A stretch of DNA of 64,000 nucleotides from assembly GCA_017475185.1 (NCBI GenBank), contig JAFVGB010000022.1, forward strand, positions 1-64,000, read 5' to 3'. The DNA comes from Clostridia bacterium (lineage in GTDB: Bacteria > Bacillota_A > Clostridia > TANB77 > CAG-508). A program made the translations under genes and the position numbers. Below the pieces are notes generated by a model. That model was given only the letters and a program-made list of their open reading frames with translations. It made no database searches and was not told where the DNA came from. Positions 16,455-24,950 of this stretch are shown here, one piece after another (the first letter of the stretch is position 1; every line of letters begins with the position of its first letter).

Positions 16455-17174
16455 ATGGAAGAAATAAGATTGCAAAAATTTCTTGCTAATAGCGGAGTAT
16501 GTTCTAGACGAAATGCTGAAAAATTAATTTTAGAGGGAAAAATTAGTGTTAATGGAATAATAGTTACTGAGCTTGGAACAAAAGTTAATCCTGAAGTAGA
16601 CAAGATACTTTATAGTGGAAAAGAAATTAAGCTTGAAAATAAACATGTGTATGTTCTTTTAAATAAACCAATTGGTTATGTTACAACAGTAAAAGAGCAA
16701 TTTGGTAGACCGACTGTAATGGATTTAGTAAAAGATGTTGGTACAAATTTATTGCCTGTTGGAAGATTAGATATGTATACATCTGGGGCACTTATTTTAA
16801 CAAATGATGGTGATTTTATATATAAGGTTACTCATCCAAAAAATGAAGTGAATAAAACTTATAATGCAACTGTAAAAGGAATTGTTAATAAGGAAGATGT
16901 TATGAATCTTGAAAAAGGTGTTAAAATAGATGATTATATATCAGGAAAAGCACAAGTAAAAATATTAAAAATTGATGAACAAAAAGGAATTTCAAGAATT
17001 CAAATTACAATCCATGAGGGAAAAAACAGGGAAATTAGAAAAATGTGTGAAGCGGTAGGAAAGCCAGTTATTACTTTACACAGAACCAAAATAGGAAATA
17101 TCAATGTTAAAGATTTGAAAATTGGAACATGGAGATTTCTAAATGAAAAAGAAATAAATACATTTATGTTATAA
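16455..17174 (+). CDS. rluB: RsuA/RluB family pseudouridine synthase
   Basis: An S4 domain (about 3-60, IRLQKFLANSGVCSRRNAEKLILEGKISVNG) is joined to an RsuA-type catalytic domain, whose aspartate is in LLPVGRLDMYTSGALILTNDG (about 97-117). IHEGKNREIRKMCEAVGKPV marks the C-terminal part. At 239 aa it fits RluB, which modifies 23S rRNA near position 2605 in E. coli, though RluE/RluF-like specificity cannot be excluded. It lies 25 bases after the RluD-family gene with an AAGGGGGAG site. Confidence 0.92.
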   Translation: MEEIRLQKFLANSGVCSRRNAEKLILEGKISVNGIIVTELGTKVNPEVDKILYSGKEIKLENKHVYVLLNKPIGYVTTVKEQFGRPTVMDLVKDVGTNLLPVGRLDMYTSGALILTNDGDFIYKVTHPKNEVNKTYNATVKGIVNKEDVMNLEKGVKIDDYISGKAQVKILKIDEQKGISRIQITIHEGKNREIRKMCEAVGKPVITLHRTKIGNINVKDLKIGTWRFLNEKEINTFML

Positions 17175-17243
17175 TATATGGTGTAGCCAGAAAACTTGTA
17201 AATTAGCGAATTTCTAAATGTATAAATAAATTTTAAAAATCTA

Positions 17244-17272
17244 TTGTAAAAAAAATATATTAATTATATAAT
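17244..17272 (+). promoter_or_regulatory. SigA-type promoter of the S1-domain gene
   Basis: TTGTAA (17244-17249), a 17-base spacer and TATAAT (17267-17272), 31 bases before the start codon. Confidence 0.55.
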
Positions 17273-17302
17273 GAAGAAAACATAAGAAAAAGGGGAGTGC
17301 AA

Positions 17303-18106
17303 ATGGAATACCAAAGATTTTTACCTGAAGGGTGGAATATAAGTAATTTTGAAGCAACCAGAGAAAATTTAACACAAGCAATAGAAACAGGAGAAATATT
17401 ACAAGGAAAAGTTAACAAATGTGATTCAAACTATAATTTATATGTTGATTTAGGAAATAATATAATGGGTGTAATACCAAGGGAAGAGGTTGAAGCAGTA
17501 AATGTTGATGAAACTGGATTTCCAAAGCCTAATATATGTATGAGTAAAGTAAATAAGTATGTTCAGTTTAAAGTAAAAGATATTGATTCTAGAAATAATT
17601 TTATATTATCTAGAAGGGAAGTTGGGAAAGATGCTTTAAACTGGATGACAAATGAATTACAAGAGGGAATGGTAGTAAATGGCATTGTAAAAAGTATGCA
17701 ACCATATGGTGTTTTTGTTGAAATAGGAGGAGGTATTGTAGGATTACTACATATTGAAGATATTTCAATTGCAAGAATAAAAACACCTGCTGAAAGATTG
17801 AAAATTGGACAAAAAATAAATGTTATGATAAAATGTATTGATAGAAAACTAGAAAGGGTTATTTTAACATATAAAGAGCTTCTTGGAACATGGGAAGACA
17901 ATATCAAAGATTTTGAAGAAGGAGAAACTGTTAGAGGAATTGCAAGAGAAACTGAAAAATCAAAAAATGGTATTTTTATTGAGTTAAAACCTAATTTAGT
18001 TGGAATGGCAGAATATAAAGACGGAATTGAATATGGACAAAATGTAGATGTTTATATTAAGAAAATTATTCCAGATAAAAAGAAAATAAAATTACTGATT
18101 GTATAG
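17303..18106 (+). CDS. S1-domain RNA-binding protein (ribosomal protein S1-like)
   Basis: The 267-aa product is built from OB-fold S1 repeats. The first is at about 30-105 (ILQGKVNKCDSNYNLYVDLGNNIMGVIPREE) and the second at about 117-188 (GMVVNGIVKSMQPYGVFVEIGGGIVGLLHIEDIS). A weaker third is at about 205-265 (GETVRGIARETEKSKNGIFIELKPNLVGM). Short S1-like proteins of this kind are common in Clostridia in place of a six-repeat S1. The role is probably mRNA binding during initiation. ATG 17303 follows GGGGAG; a GTG six bases earlier is closer to the site and less likely. Confidence 0.85.
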   Translation: MEYQRFLPEGWNISNFEATRENLTQAIETGEILQGKVNKCDSNYNLYVDLGNNIMGVIPREEVEAVNVDETGFPKPNICMSKVNKYVQFKVKDIDSRNNFILSRREVGKDALNWMTNELQEGMVVNGIVKSMQPYGVFVEIGGGIVGLLHIEDISIARIKTPAERLKIGQKINVMIKCIDRKLERVILTYKELLGTWEDNIKDFEEGETVRGIARETEKSKNGIFIELKPNLVGMAEYKDGIEYGQNVDVYIKKIIPDKKKIKLLIV

Positions 18107-18202
18107 TTTTTATAAATTACTAAATATGTTTATGTATATATTAAAATTTATTTTTAATATATTTTATAAAATTTTAATTTAAAATTTTAGGAGGTTTTAG
18201 TT

Positions 18203-19144
18203 ATGGTAAATGATAACGAAATTAAAGCAACTGTATCACCTTTTGCTATTAGAGAGGGAGAAATTAAAACTTTTGATGGCAAAGATGGTTATGTGTCTAT
18301 GAATCAAATTGTACATAAGATAAATATTGGACATATAAATGATATTCATTTTGCAATTTTAGATTTAGTAAATGAATTTGAATTTATTACATCTAGACAA
18401 TTATTTCAATTGCTAGAATGGAAAGGAATAGATGCTAAATCTCAAGATAAATTAAATAATAAATTAGATCAATTAGTACGTTCAAAAATATTAACAAGAT
18501 ATTATTTTAACTCAGAAGACGGAAAAGGAATATATAGAATTTATTGCATGGAAAAAATGGGGAAATACTTATTAGCATCAAGAGAAAAAGAATGCAAATG
18601 GCAACCAAGTGATAATGCTAAACCTGTCCCTATGATAAAGAAACGTTTAGCTGGAAATCAAACTATTATAGCATATTTAAGAAAGGTTAAAGCTTTTGAT
18701 AGTTATGTTGCTAAACCAAGTTTAACTGCAAAAGTAGCTGGTAAAACTTTTAAAGCAACAGGTGGAGCAATAAAGTTAACTAAAGCTTCAAAATCAATTG
18801 ATTTTGTTTTTGAAGTAATAAGAAGAGAAGAAGATTGGAAAAAGAAACTTGTTGATAAAATGAGATTATTTAAAGATTTTTATGACAATTTTGTTCCTGG
18901 TGATTCTGGATTTCATAGTGTTCCACAATTGATTATTATCTGTGAAGATGATAAACATATTGCTGAAACTTTTAAAGAGATTGTAGTTAATAAAGTTGAA
19001 ATAGATAAAATAAAATTATACTTTACAACAGATTTACGTCAAAATGAGGAAAGTCTAGATAAAACTTTAGTTGGATTTAAAATAGATGAAAAAAGTGGTA
19101 AATACAAAATGGAAAATGTACAGGTAAAACTATTAGGAATGTAA
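18203..19144 (+). CDS. Replication-relaxation-like winged-helix protein
   Basis: The N-terminal part (about residues 45-115) looks like a winged helix: FAILDLVNEFEFITSRQLFQLLEW, a linker, then LDQLVRSKILTRYYF and a YRIYCMEKMGKYLLA wing. The C-terminal half (about 145-300) is alpha/beta, with LIIICEDDKHIAETF and LYFTTDLRQNE strands like a nuclease-type fold. This resembles the replication-relaxation/MobC-like proteins of conjugative elements, but the match is by pattern only. It is convergent with the VirD4-type ATPase at 19182-21542, which supports a DNA-processing role. No relaxase, type IV secretion channel, integrase or att site is nearby. An AGGAGG site lies eight bases from ATG. Confidence 0.5.
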   Translation: MVNDNEIKATVSPFAIREGEIKTFDGKDGYVSMNQIVHKINIGHINDIHFAILDLVNEFEFITSRQLFQLLEWKGIDAKSQDKLNNKLDQLVRSKILTRYYFNSEDGKGIYRIYCMEKMGKYLLASREKECKWQPSDNAKPVPMIKKRLAGNQTIIAYLRKVKAFDSYVAKPSLTAKVAGKTFKATGGAIKLTKASKSIDFVFEVIRREEDWKKKLVDKMRLFKDFYDNFVPGDSGFHSVPQLIIICEDDKHIAETFKEIVVNKVEIDKIKLYFTTDLRQNEESLDKTLVGFKIDEKSGKYKMENVQVKLLGM

Positions 19145-19148
19145 TATA

Positions 19149-19181
19149 TAAAAAAGGTATCATTATTTGATACCTTTTTTA
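19149..19181. terminator. Bidirectional terminator between convergent genes
   Basis: AAAAAAGGTATC pairs with GATACCTTTTTT over ATTATTT, so the same hairpin has a T-run on each strand and serves both genes. Confidence 0.9.
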
Positions 19182-21542
19182 TTAATTATTAGTTGTATTA
19201 TTATTAGCTAAGTTATTTTTTACAATTGCTTCTTCTATATCTTTTTCAAAGATTGAATCTGAATAATCTGTTCTAACTGGATCAAGTTCTAATTCTGAGT
19301 TATCATCTTCTGAGAAACTGTTTAATATAGGTTTCTTTCTTTTTGATTTATTTGAAGATTCTATATCTGTGTTTTCATCAGAATATTTTGTGAAATTAAA
19401 TTTCTTAACTTCATGTTTTTCTTTATATTTAGCTTCAACAAAATCTAATGTTGCAATACCGTTTTCGTATTTTCCACTTTCACCAACAATTTTATAGAAG
19501 CATTGCTTGAATTTTCCATTTTGTATTTTACCAGGTTGATATTTTGTAACTGGTCCAAATTTGATACCACTAACTTTTGAATCATATTTGTCTTTACTAA
19601 AGTCCATAGAGTAATTCATTTGCCATTTTTTCTCTTCACCAATTTCTTTACTCCACCATTCGTTATCTTCAGGAGTGTTATTTCCAAATACAATTTTATT
19701 ACCACAGTTAGCAATTATTGTATTTCTATATTTTTTGTGTTCTACATTTAATTGATCTAAATTTTGTGCAGATATAACTGTTCCAACTCTATATTTTCTA
19801 TATAATGTAAATATTGCTTCTGTTGGAGCACATATAAAATCTGGAAATTCATCAATGTACAAGAAGTGAGGAATACGTGAGTTTTCATTTCCAGGTCTTC
19901 TTAATACTGCATATTGCATTGATAATATGAAGAATAAACCAAATGCTTTGTGTGTAGATGCTCCTAAATCTCCACGTCTAGTACATAATAAAGTTACATC
20001 ACCATTTGCTAAAGCTGTATCAAAGTTTATATTATTTGTTCTATTACATAAAATATTGCGTATACCAGGATATCTTAATAATGTATCTAACTGGCTGCTT
20101 GCAGAATAAATAAATTTTTCTGTATCTTGTCTTCCAATTCCATTAGAATAGAAATTCTTTTTGAAATATGAAAGTAAAACTGAATATTTTTTTGCAAGTT
20201 CTTCATCTTTTTGTAATTCTTTACACATGTATTCAACAAGTTGAAAATCGTTTAACATACTAAGCATATCTTCAAGTGTAGGTAATTCTCCATCATGCAT
20301 TTTAGGATACATTTCTTTTAGTAATATTGCTAAGTTCTCAATAGCTTGTGAAGAAAAGTTTTCCCTATATGCAAGTTCTACATCAGGAGAATTTGTATCA
20401 TATAATCCTTTTAAAACTGTTGAAATAGCGACTGCTGTTTGCATAGGATCTTCATATGCAAAAGGGTTTAAACCAGGTGAGTCAGGATTTTTTGGGTCTA
20501 TTAGGTTTACATGCATCTTATATGCTTTTGCGATATCTAATATATGAGATGTTGATTCAAAATCTGGAGAAATGTAAGTAATACCTAAATTTCTATAAGT
20601 AACTTGGTTTCCAGAAATATTATAAATCATCTTTTTCATATATGATTGAAATACACGTATTTTAGATTCTTTGGGTTGAATCATATTTAAATTAAAATTA
20701 TTATTTATATAATCATTGTCATATGGACAAGTTAAACTTGCTATACCTGTTTTTAATGTAACAAAGGCTAATTCTTTACTTGTTTCTCTATATTGATATT
20801 TTTTGTCAATATCTTTTGCTATCATTGGTTCAAAGATTAATGAAGTTTTACCTGATCCTGAAACACCAACAACAAGCATAGATTCAAAACGTTTCTTTTC
20901 GGATATTTTAACAGGTTTTCCATTTCTATAATCTGTACCAATTGAAATTTCACAAGTATTTGGCCCAACTGCTGTACTTTTTGGAGCTAAACTAATTCCT
21001 TTATATTCATAAATACCTTCTAGCATTAATCTACTATCATTTATACTTGTATATATCCATTTAAAGATAAGATAGAATGTTGTTAAAGGCAAGTATAAAG
21101 CTATCCAACAAAATGCAGGTTTTATTAAGTAACTAAATTCAGTAGCAAGTTTTGGATATTGTGGCAATGAAAGCAATGCTAGCCAACCAGCAGCATTTAT
21201 CCATTGTGTAAACATTGAAATGACCAAAATATATAATGCTACAATGTAGGTATATAAAAATGATACTTTCATTTCTTGAGACTTAACAAATTTTGAACTA
21301 CATGAAAATAGGAATGCAAACACAGGACAAGCAAATGCTAATGTGTATTGTATAGGGTTCCAGTAGCTTGATGGAATACCTGTAAATATTATTATCAATA
21401 AGTCTACAAATCTATCTACAACTAAATATATAGTTATTAATGTTAAAATGTATGTGAAAAATGTGTTTCTGTCTGTTTTTAATTTCTTTAATAATTTATC
21501 TATTAATTTCAAAATTTTCACCACTTTCATACGAAAAATCAT
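19182..21542 (-). CDS. VirD4/TraG-type coupling ATPase (T4CP-like)
   Basis: The 786-aa protein has four N-terminal transmembrane segments (about 28-52, 63-82, 92-113, 140-165) and a large cytosolic ATPase. Walker A is VVGVSGSGKTSLIFEP (about 224-239). Walker B is FLYIDEFPDF (about 560), followed by the TraG/TraD segment LYRKYRVGTVISAQNLDQL. Such proteins are hexameric motors that feed DNA or protein substrates to type IV secretion channels. The last 80 residues are charged and low-complexity, ending in Asn/Thr. No other conjugation gene is in the window, so this may be a remnant or a domesticated chromosomal motor. Codon use matches the neighbours, which argues against a recent arrival. The translational start is uncertain (AGGATA at a long spacing). 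Confidence 0.82.
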   Translation of the reverse strand: MIFRMKVVKILKLIDKLLKKLKTDRNTFFTYILTLITIYLVVDRFVDLLIIIFTGIPSSYWNPIQYTLAFACPVFAFLFSCSSKFVKSQEMKVSFLYTYIVALYILVISMFTQWINAAGWLALLSLPQYPKLATEFSYLIKPAFCWIALYLPLTTFYLIFKWIYTSINDSRLMLEGIYEYKGISLAPKSTAVGPNTCEISIGTDYRNGKPVKISEKKRFESMLVVGVSGSGKTSLIFEPMIAKDIDKKYQYRETSKELAFVTLKTGIASLTCPYDNDYINNNFNLNMIQPKESKIRVFQSYMKKMIYNISGNQVTYRNLGITYISPDFESTSHILDIAKAYKMHVNLIDPKNPDSPGLNPFAYEDPMQTAVAISTVLKGLYDTNSPDVELAYRENFSSQAIENLAILLKEMYPKMHDGELPTLEDMLSMLNDFQLVEYMCKELQKDEELAKKYSVLLSYFKKNFYSNGIGRQDTEKFIYSASSQLDTLLRYPGIRNILCNRTNNINFDTALANGDVTLLCTRRGDLGASTHKAFGLFFILSMQYAVLRRPGNENSRIPHFLYIDEFPDFICAPTEAIFTLYRKYRVGTVISAQNLDQLNVEHKKYRNTIIANCGNKIVFGNNTPEDNEWWSKEIGEEKKWQMNYSMDFSKDKYDSKVSGIKFGPVTKYQPGKIQNGKFKQCFYKIVGESGKYENGIATLDFVEAKYKEKHEVKKFNFTKYSDENTDIESSNKSKRKKPILNSFSEDDNSELELDPVRTDYSDSIFEKDIEEAIVKNNLANNNTTNN

Positions 21543-21760
21543 ACATATATATTATCCTATAAAATCGCGAAAAAATCAAGAGTTTTGGGGAAATTTGACA
21601 AAGTTTTTGAAATAAATCATTTGAAACTTTTAGAAACTTACTTTTTTTAGAAAACAGAACCGCTTGCATTTCCAAATTGTTTCAAAAAACACTTGAAAAT
21701 TATGAATATTATTAATATAATTTAATAGATTGAATAAAAAGGGAAAAGAAAGGAAATATA

Positions 21761-23425
21761 ATGATAGCAAAAGGTGATAGAACAGGAAAAATAGTAAAAA
21801 AAGAAAGCTTCATGCAAGGAGTTCTTGCTTTGATGTTTTCACAAGTATTTATAAAATTATTAGGATATGTTTATAGATGTTATCTTACAAATAGACCAGG
21901 TTTTGGAGATGATGGAAATGCAATATATAGTGCAGGATATAATATATATGCATTATTGCTTACTATATCTTCAATAGGAGTACCGAATGCAGTTTCAAAG
22001 TTGATTTCAGAAAGAATTACATTGGGAGATTCAAAAGGAGCTCATAGAATTTTCAAAGTAGCACTTGCAACATTTTCTGTAATTGGATTAATAGGAACAT
22101 TATTTTTGTTATTTGGTGCAAAAATGTTATCTAATATGATGGGAATGCCAGAAGCGGAAATGGTTTTAGTTGTATTATCTCCATCACTATTTTTTGTAGC
22201 AATCTGTTCTGTGTTTAGAGGATTTTTTAATGGACAGTCAAAAATTAAAGCAACAGCAAATTCACAATCTTTAGAACAAGTTTTTAAAACTGTGTTTACA
22301 ATTGTTGCAGTAGAGCTAGTTGTAATATTCACAGGAATAAATACTCAAATTATGGCAGCAGGTGCAACAGTTGCTACAACATTATCAACTATGATGAGTT
22401 TCTTCTATTTATATACATATTATAAATTGCATAGAAGAGAAAAGTTGGTTGCAAATCCTATGACAGGTCGTTCTAATATTGCAAATAAACCAGTGATGCA
22501 AATTGTTAAAGCAATTTTATGGGTATCAATTCCAATGTCATTAAGTGCAATATTAACTTCATTAAATAGAAATATAGATTCCTTTACTGTAATGAGATTA
22601 TTGCAAAGATATTTACCATATGAAGAAGCAAGAATGCAATATGGGATTTTAAGTGGAAAAGTTGAATTACTAACAGGATTGCCATTAGCATTTAATGTTG
22701 CTTTTGCAACAGCTTTAGTTCCAGCAATAGCAGCAGCAAAAGCAAATAAAGAATTGCAAAAAGGTGTAAAAAGAATATCTTTTTCTTTATTAACTACAAT
22801 AGTAATAGTTTTACCTTGTGTTGTGGGAATGGTTGTATTTGCAGATCCTATTTTAAAATTAATATTCCCAAATGCACCTGATGGAGCGTTTATAATGCAA
22901 ATTTGTGTATTGGCTACAATATTTACAGCTATGGAGCAGACAATAAATGGTGCATTACAAGGATTAGGGAAGATATTTGTACCAGCTGCAGCACTAACAA
23001 TAGGTGTTTTATTAAAGTTAATACTAAATTTAATATTAGTTCCAATACCAACAGAAGTATTTCCATTAGGTGGAGTAGTTGGTGCAGCGTTTGCAACTGA
23101 TATTTGTCATTTAACAGCATTTTGTATTGTATTTACGGTTTTAAGAAAAACAGTTAAATTAAAAATGAGCTTCGGAAAAATGATTATAAAACCATTGATG
23201 GCTTCAGGAATGATGGCGTTAGTTTCTTATGGAGCATATATTGTGTTAAGAGGTATAATTGCAGCAAAATTGGCTACAATAATAGCATTAATTGTAGCAG
23301 TAATTGTTTATGTATTATCAATATTAATATTAAGAATATTTAGTAAGGAAGACATATTAATGTTACCTTTTGGACAAAAAATATATGCAATTTTAGTTAA
23401 AATTGGAATATATAAGCAAAAATAA
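21761..23425 (+). CDS. MOP-superfamily flippase (MurJ/SpoVB-like)
   Basis: The 554-aa integral membrane protein has about 14 predicted helices and MATE/MOP features. These include FMQGVLALMFSQVFIKLLGYVYRCYLTNRPG at the N-terminus, SSIGVPNAVSKLISE, and SVFRGFFNGQSKIKATANSQSLEQVFKT. These transporters flip lipid-linked saccharides such as lipid II, or sporulation cortex precursors for SpoVB. The second half retains NGALQGLGKIFVPAAALTIGVLLKLILNLILVP. A second, shorter member is encoded at 40857-42164, so one may be MurJ-like and the other specialised. A GAAAGGAAA site precedes ATG. Confidence 0.88.
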   Translation: MIAKGDRTGKIVKKESFMQGVLALMFSQVFIKLLGYVYRCYLTNRPGFGDDGNAIYSAGYNIYALLLTISSIGVPNAVSKLISERITLGDSKGAHRIFKVALATFSVIGLIGTLFLLFGAKMLSNMMGMPEAEMVLVVLSPSLFFVAICSVFRGFFNGQSKIKATANSQSLEQVFKTVFTIVAVELVVIFTGINTQIMAAGATVATTLSTMMSFFYLYTYYKLHRREKLVANPMTGRSNIANKPVMQIVKAILWVSIPMSLSAILTSLNRNIDSFTVMRLLQRYLPYEEARMQYGILSGKVELLTGLPLAFNVAFATALVPAIAAAKANKELQKGVKRISFSLLTTIVIVLPCVVGMVVFADPILKLIFPNAPDGAFIMQICVLATIFTAMEQTINGALQGLGKIFVPAAALTIGVLLKLILNLILVPIPTEVFPLGGVVGAAFATDICHLTAFCIVFTVLRKTVKLKMSFGKMIIKPLMASGMMALVSYGAYIVLRGIIAAKLATIIALIVAVIVYVLSILILRIFSKEDILMLPFGQKIYAILVKIGIYKQK

Positions 23426-23522
23426 AGTAAAAAAAAGAAGGATTTTATATAACTTTGGCGAATATTGATAATAGTAGCGAGGAAAAAACAAGCTACATAT
23501 AACTTATAGGAGGTAATGTAAA

Positions 23523-23801
23523 ATGAACAAATCTGATTTAATCGCGGCTATCGCTGCTAAAACAGGAGAAACAAAGAAAAGTGCTGAAGCATCAGTAAAC
23601 GCATTTGTAGAGGTTGTTACAAAAGCATTAACAAAAGGAGACAAAGTTCAATTAGTAGGATTTGGTTCTTTTGAAGTAAGAAAAAGAGCAGCTAGAAAAG
23701 GTAGAAATCCACAAACTAAAGAAGAAATTAAAATACCAGCATCTAAAGCTCCAGTTTTCAAAGCAGGAAAAGCTTTAAAAGATGTTGTTAACAAAAAATA
23801 G
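23523..23801 (+). CDS. hup: DNA-binding protein HU
   Basis: HU is the histone-like dimer that bends DNA. The 92-aa product has the full pattern: [30 protein letters not shown] for the helical dimer body and [48 protein letters not shown], which includes the DNA-binding beta arm with its RNP motif. An AGGAGG site lies eight bases before ATG. It stands alone with a terminator downstream. Confidence 0.97.
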   Translation: MNKSDLIAAIAAKTGETKKSAEASVNAFVEVVTKALTKGDKVQLVGFGSFEVRKRAARKGRNPQTKEEIKIPASKAPVFKAGKALKDVVNKK

Positions 23802-23837
23802 TTTTTAATGAAATTTATATATAATATGAATTCATAT

Positions 23838-23872
23838 AAAAGATATAGTCGTCCGTGACTATATCTTTTTTA
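23838..23872 (+). terminator. Intrinsic terminator after hup
   Basis: AAAAGATATAGTC pairs with GACTATATCTTTTTT over GTCCGT. Confidence 0.9.
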
Positions 23873-23891
23873 ATTTTTTTTGAAATAAGTA

Positions 23892-23920
23892 TTGACAAAT
23901 TGTGGAATAGAATATATAAT
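23892..23920 (+). promoter_or_regulatory. SigA promoter of tRNA-Leu
   Basis: TTGACA (23892-23897), a 17-base spacer and TATAAT (23915-23920), 46 bases before the tRNA. Confidence 0.8.
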
Positions 23921-23966
23921 AAGTCTTGTCGTAAGACAAATACCAGTTCATTTATAATAAAAACAT

Positions 23967-24054
23967 GCAGATGTGGCGGAACTGGTAGACGCACAGGACT
24001 TAAAATCCTGCGGTTGAATAAACCGTGCCGGTTCGATTCCGGCCATCTGCACCA
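23967..24054 (+). tRNA. tRNA-Leu (anticodon UAA)
   Basis: The acceptor arms GCAGATG and CATCTGC pair, with discriminator A and encoded CCA. The anticodon loop CTTAAAA within CAGGA/TCCTG gives anticodon TAA. The long variable arm and the GGTTCGATTCC T-arm fit a class II leucine tRNA. Its last 11 bases (24044-24054) are repeated at 24935-24945. Confidence 0.96.
24044..24054 (+). repeat. Putative att site, tRNA-Leu copy
   Basis: CATCTGCACCA at the tRNA 3' end recurs exactly at 24935-24945. In both places a short spacer and an intrinsic terminator follow, as expected if a segment was inserted at the tRNA 3' end. Confidence 0.5.
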
Positions 24055-24063
24055 TTTGTTTTA

Positions 24064-24091
24064 GAAAGTAGGTACTTACACCTACTTTTTA
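24064..24091 (+). terminator. Terminator after tRNA-Leu
   Basis: AAAGTAGGT pairs with ACCTACTTT over ACTTAC and ends in T residues. Confidence 0.85.
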
Positions 24092-24175
24092 TTATGCCTA
24101 AAATCTGCTAGTATTAGCACTATTGAGAAATAGGTTAATTTATAAATGTATATAGATGCTTTTAAAAAGTATCCG

Positions 24176-24207
24176 TACTACTGTACTTATTACTGTACAG
24201 TTATAAT
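24176..24207 (+). repeat. 32-bp direct repeat, left copy
   Basis: The order is TACTACTGTACT, a 4-base spacer, ACTGTACA, 2 bases, then TATAAT. The right copy at 24839-24870 has the same blocks with slightly different spacers. Confidence 0.65.
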
Positions 24208-24245
24208 AAGGGATGATAATCAAATAGATGAAAATCTTGTTACAT

Positions 24246-24274
24246 TTGCATTTTAGAGCTTTTTATGTTATAAT
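24246..24274 (+). promoter_or_regulatory. SigA-type promoter of the 112-aa gene
   Basis: TTGCAT (24246-24251), a 17-base spacer and TATAAT (24269-24274). The leader to the start codon is about 80 bases. Confidence 0.6.
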
Positions 24275-24362
24275 AGATGTATCCATTCGTAGCTATGCGA
24301 ACTATAATAAGAATAGCAATGTAGCATATTTCCAAAGAACGATTGTTAAGGAGGAAAGCACA

Positions 24363-24701
24363 ATGGCAAATGAATTCCGAGCAGTATCAGATGGAACTTT
24401 TACTTTGCAAGAAACCGAGAATAAAAATCAGTTTTATTTCTATCGGAATGACGGCGAGGTTCTAGCTGATATCGACAGAGAACCGATGGATTTGTATCAC
24501 GCATACATTATGCAGAAGATGATGAGTGGCGAGATAACGGACGTGGTCATGAATAACATCTATTCGGAGATATCTGAAGATGGAAAATGCATTAGACTGA
24601 TAATCTGTGACATCGGCGAAAAAACAGAACATCACGACAATTCAACTGTCAGTAAGCAGCCCAACTTTTTGAAGCGTCTTTATCATAAAGTATTTGGGTA
24701 A
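24363..24701 (+). CDS. Solitary hypothetical protein (112 aa) in the tRNA-Leu mini-island
   Basis: No family is recognised. The N-terminal half is strand-rich (FRAVSDGTFTLQ, NQFYFYRNDGEVLADI), a short helix follows (PMDLYHAYIMQKMMSGE), and then CIRLIICDIGEKTE. The end is basic (NFLKRLYHKVFG) and may be amphipathic. No signal peptide or membrane segment is evident. Codons such as CGG, GAC, GTC, ATC and CTG are frequent, unlike the A/T-ending neighbours. The gene starts at ATG 24363 after AAGGAGGAA and has its own promoter and strong terminator. It is the only coding content of the proposed mini-island. Confidence 0.75.
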   Translation: MANEFRAVSDGTFTLQETENKNQFYFYRNDGEVLADIDREPMDLYHAYIMQKMMSGEITDVVMNNIYSEISEDGKCIRLIICDIGEKTEHHDNSTVSKQPNFLKRLYHKVFG

Positions 24702-24706
24702 TGCAG

Positions 24707-24752
24707 TGAAAGGTAGAGAAAGTTTTCAAGCTATCTCTACCTTTCATTTTTT
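24707..24752 (+). terminator. Intrinsic terminator of the 112-aa gene
   Basis: TGAAAGGTAGAGA pairs with TCTCTACCTTTCA and is followed by six T residues. Confidence 0.9.
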
Positions 24753-24838
24753 GAATAAAATATTTTATCAGATACGACTATCCCAAATCATATTATGTAA
24801 ATATGATATAATTTTTTGAAATTACAAAGTAAAACATC

Positions 24839-24870
24839 TACTACTGTACTATGACTGTACATATTATAAT
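24839..24870 (+). repeat. 32-bp direct repeat, right copy
   Basis: TACTACTGTACT, a 3-base spacer, ACTGTACA, 3 bases, TATAAT. A shared GAAAATCTTG follows directly here and 20-30 bases downstream of the left copy. Confidence 0.65.
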
Positions 24871-24934
24871 GAAAATCTTGAAAATGCTGATAAATTGAGC
24901 AAGTTTAGACTTGAAATTGAGGTATAACGTTGTT

Positions 24935-24945
24935 CATCTGCACCA
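24935..24945 (+). repeat. Putative att site, distal copy
   Basis: An exact copy of the last 11 bases of tRNA-Leu (CATCTGCACCA). The preceding sequence does not form a tRNA. Confidence 0.5.
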
Positions 24946-24950
24946 AAGTA

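Larger units (their letters stand above)
24055..24945 (+). mobile_element. Candidate non-autonomous mini-island in tRNA-Leu
   Basis: The 891 bases between the two CATCTGCACCA copies hold one terminator, one promoter-driven gene of atypical composition (24363-24701), its terminator, and two near-identical 32-bp direct repeats (24176-24207 and 24839-24870). No integrase is present. Intergenic space at 24055-24362 holds the terminator, a TGCTA-GTAT-TAGCA palindrome, the first direct repeat and the promoter. Space at 24702-24945 holds the gene terminator and the second direct repeat. Interpretation as an inserted unit is inference. Confidence 0.42.

Noticed and set aside
18203..21542. A complete integrative conjugative element
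   Set aside because: Only a coupling ATPase and one accessory-like protein are present. Flanking genes are core functions, and no integrase, relaxase or boundary repeat was seen.
24905..24945. A second tRNA gene suggested by the CATCTGCACCA copy
   Set aside because: The preceding 75 bases form no anticodon or T-arm, so only the 3' tail is duplicated.
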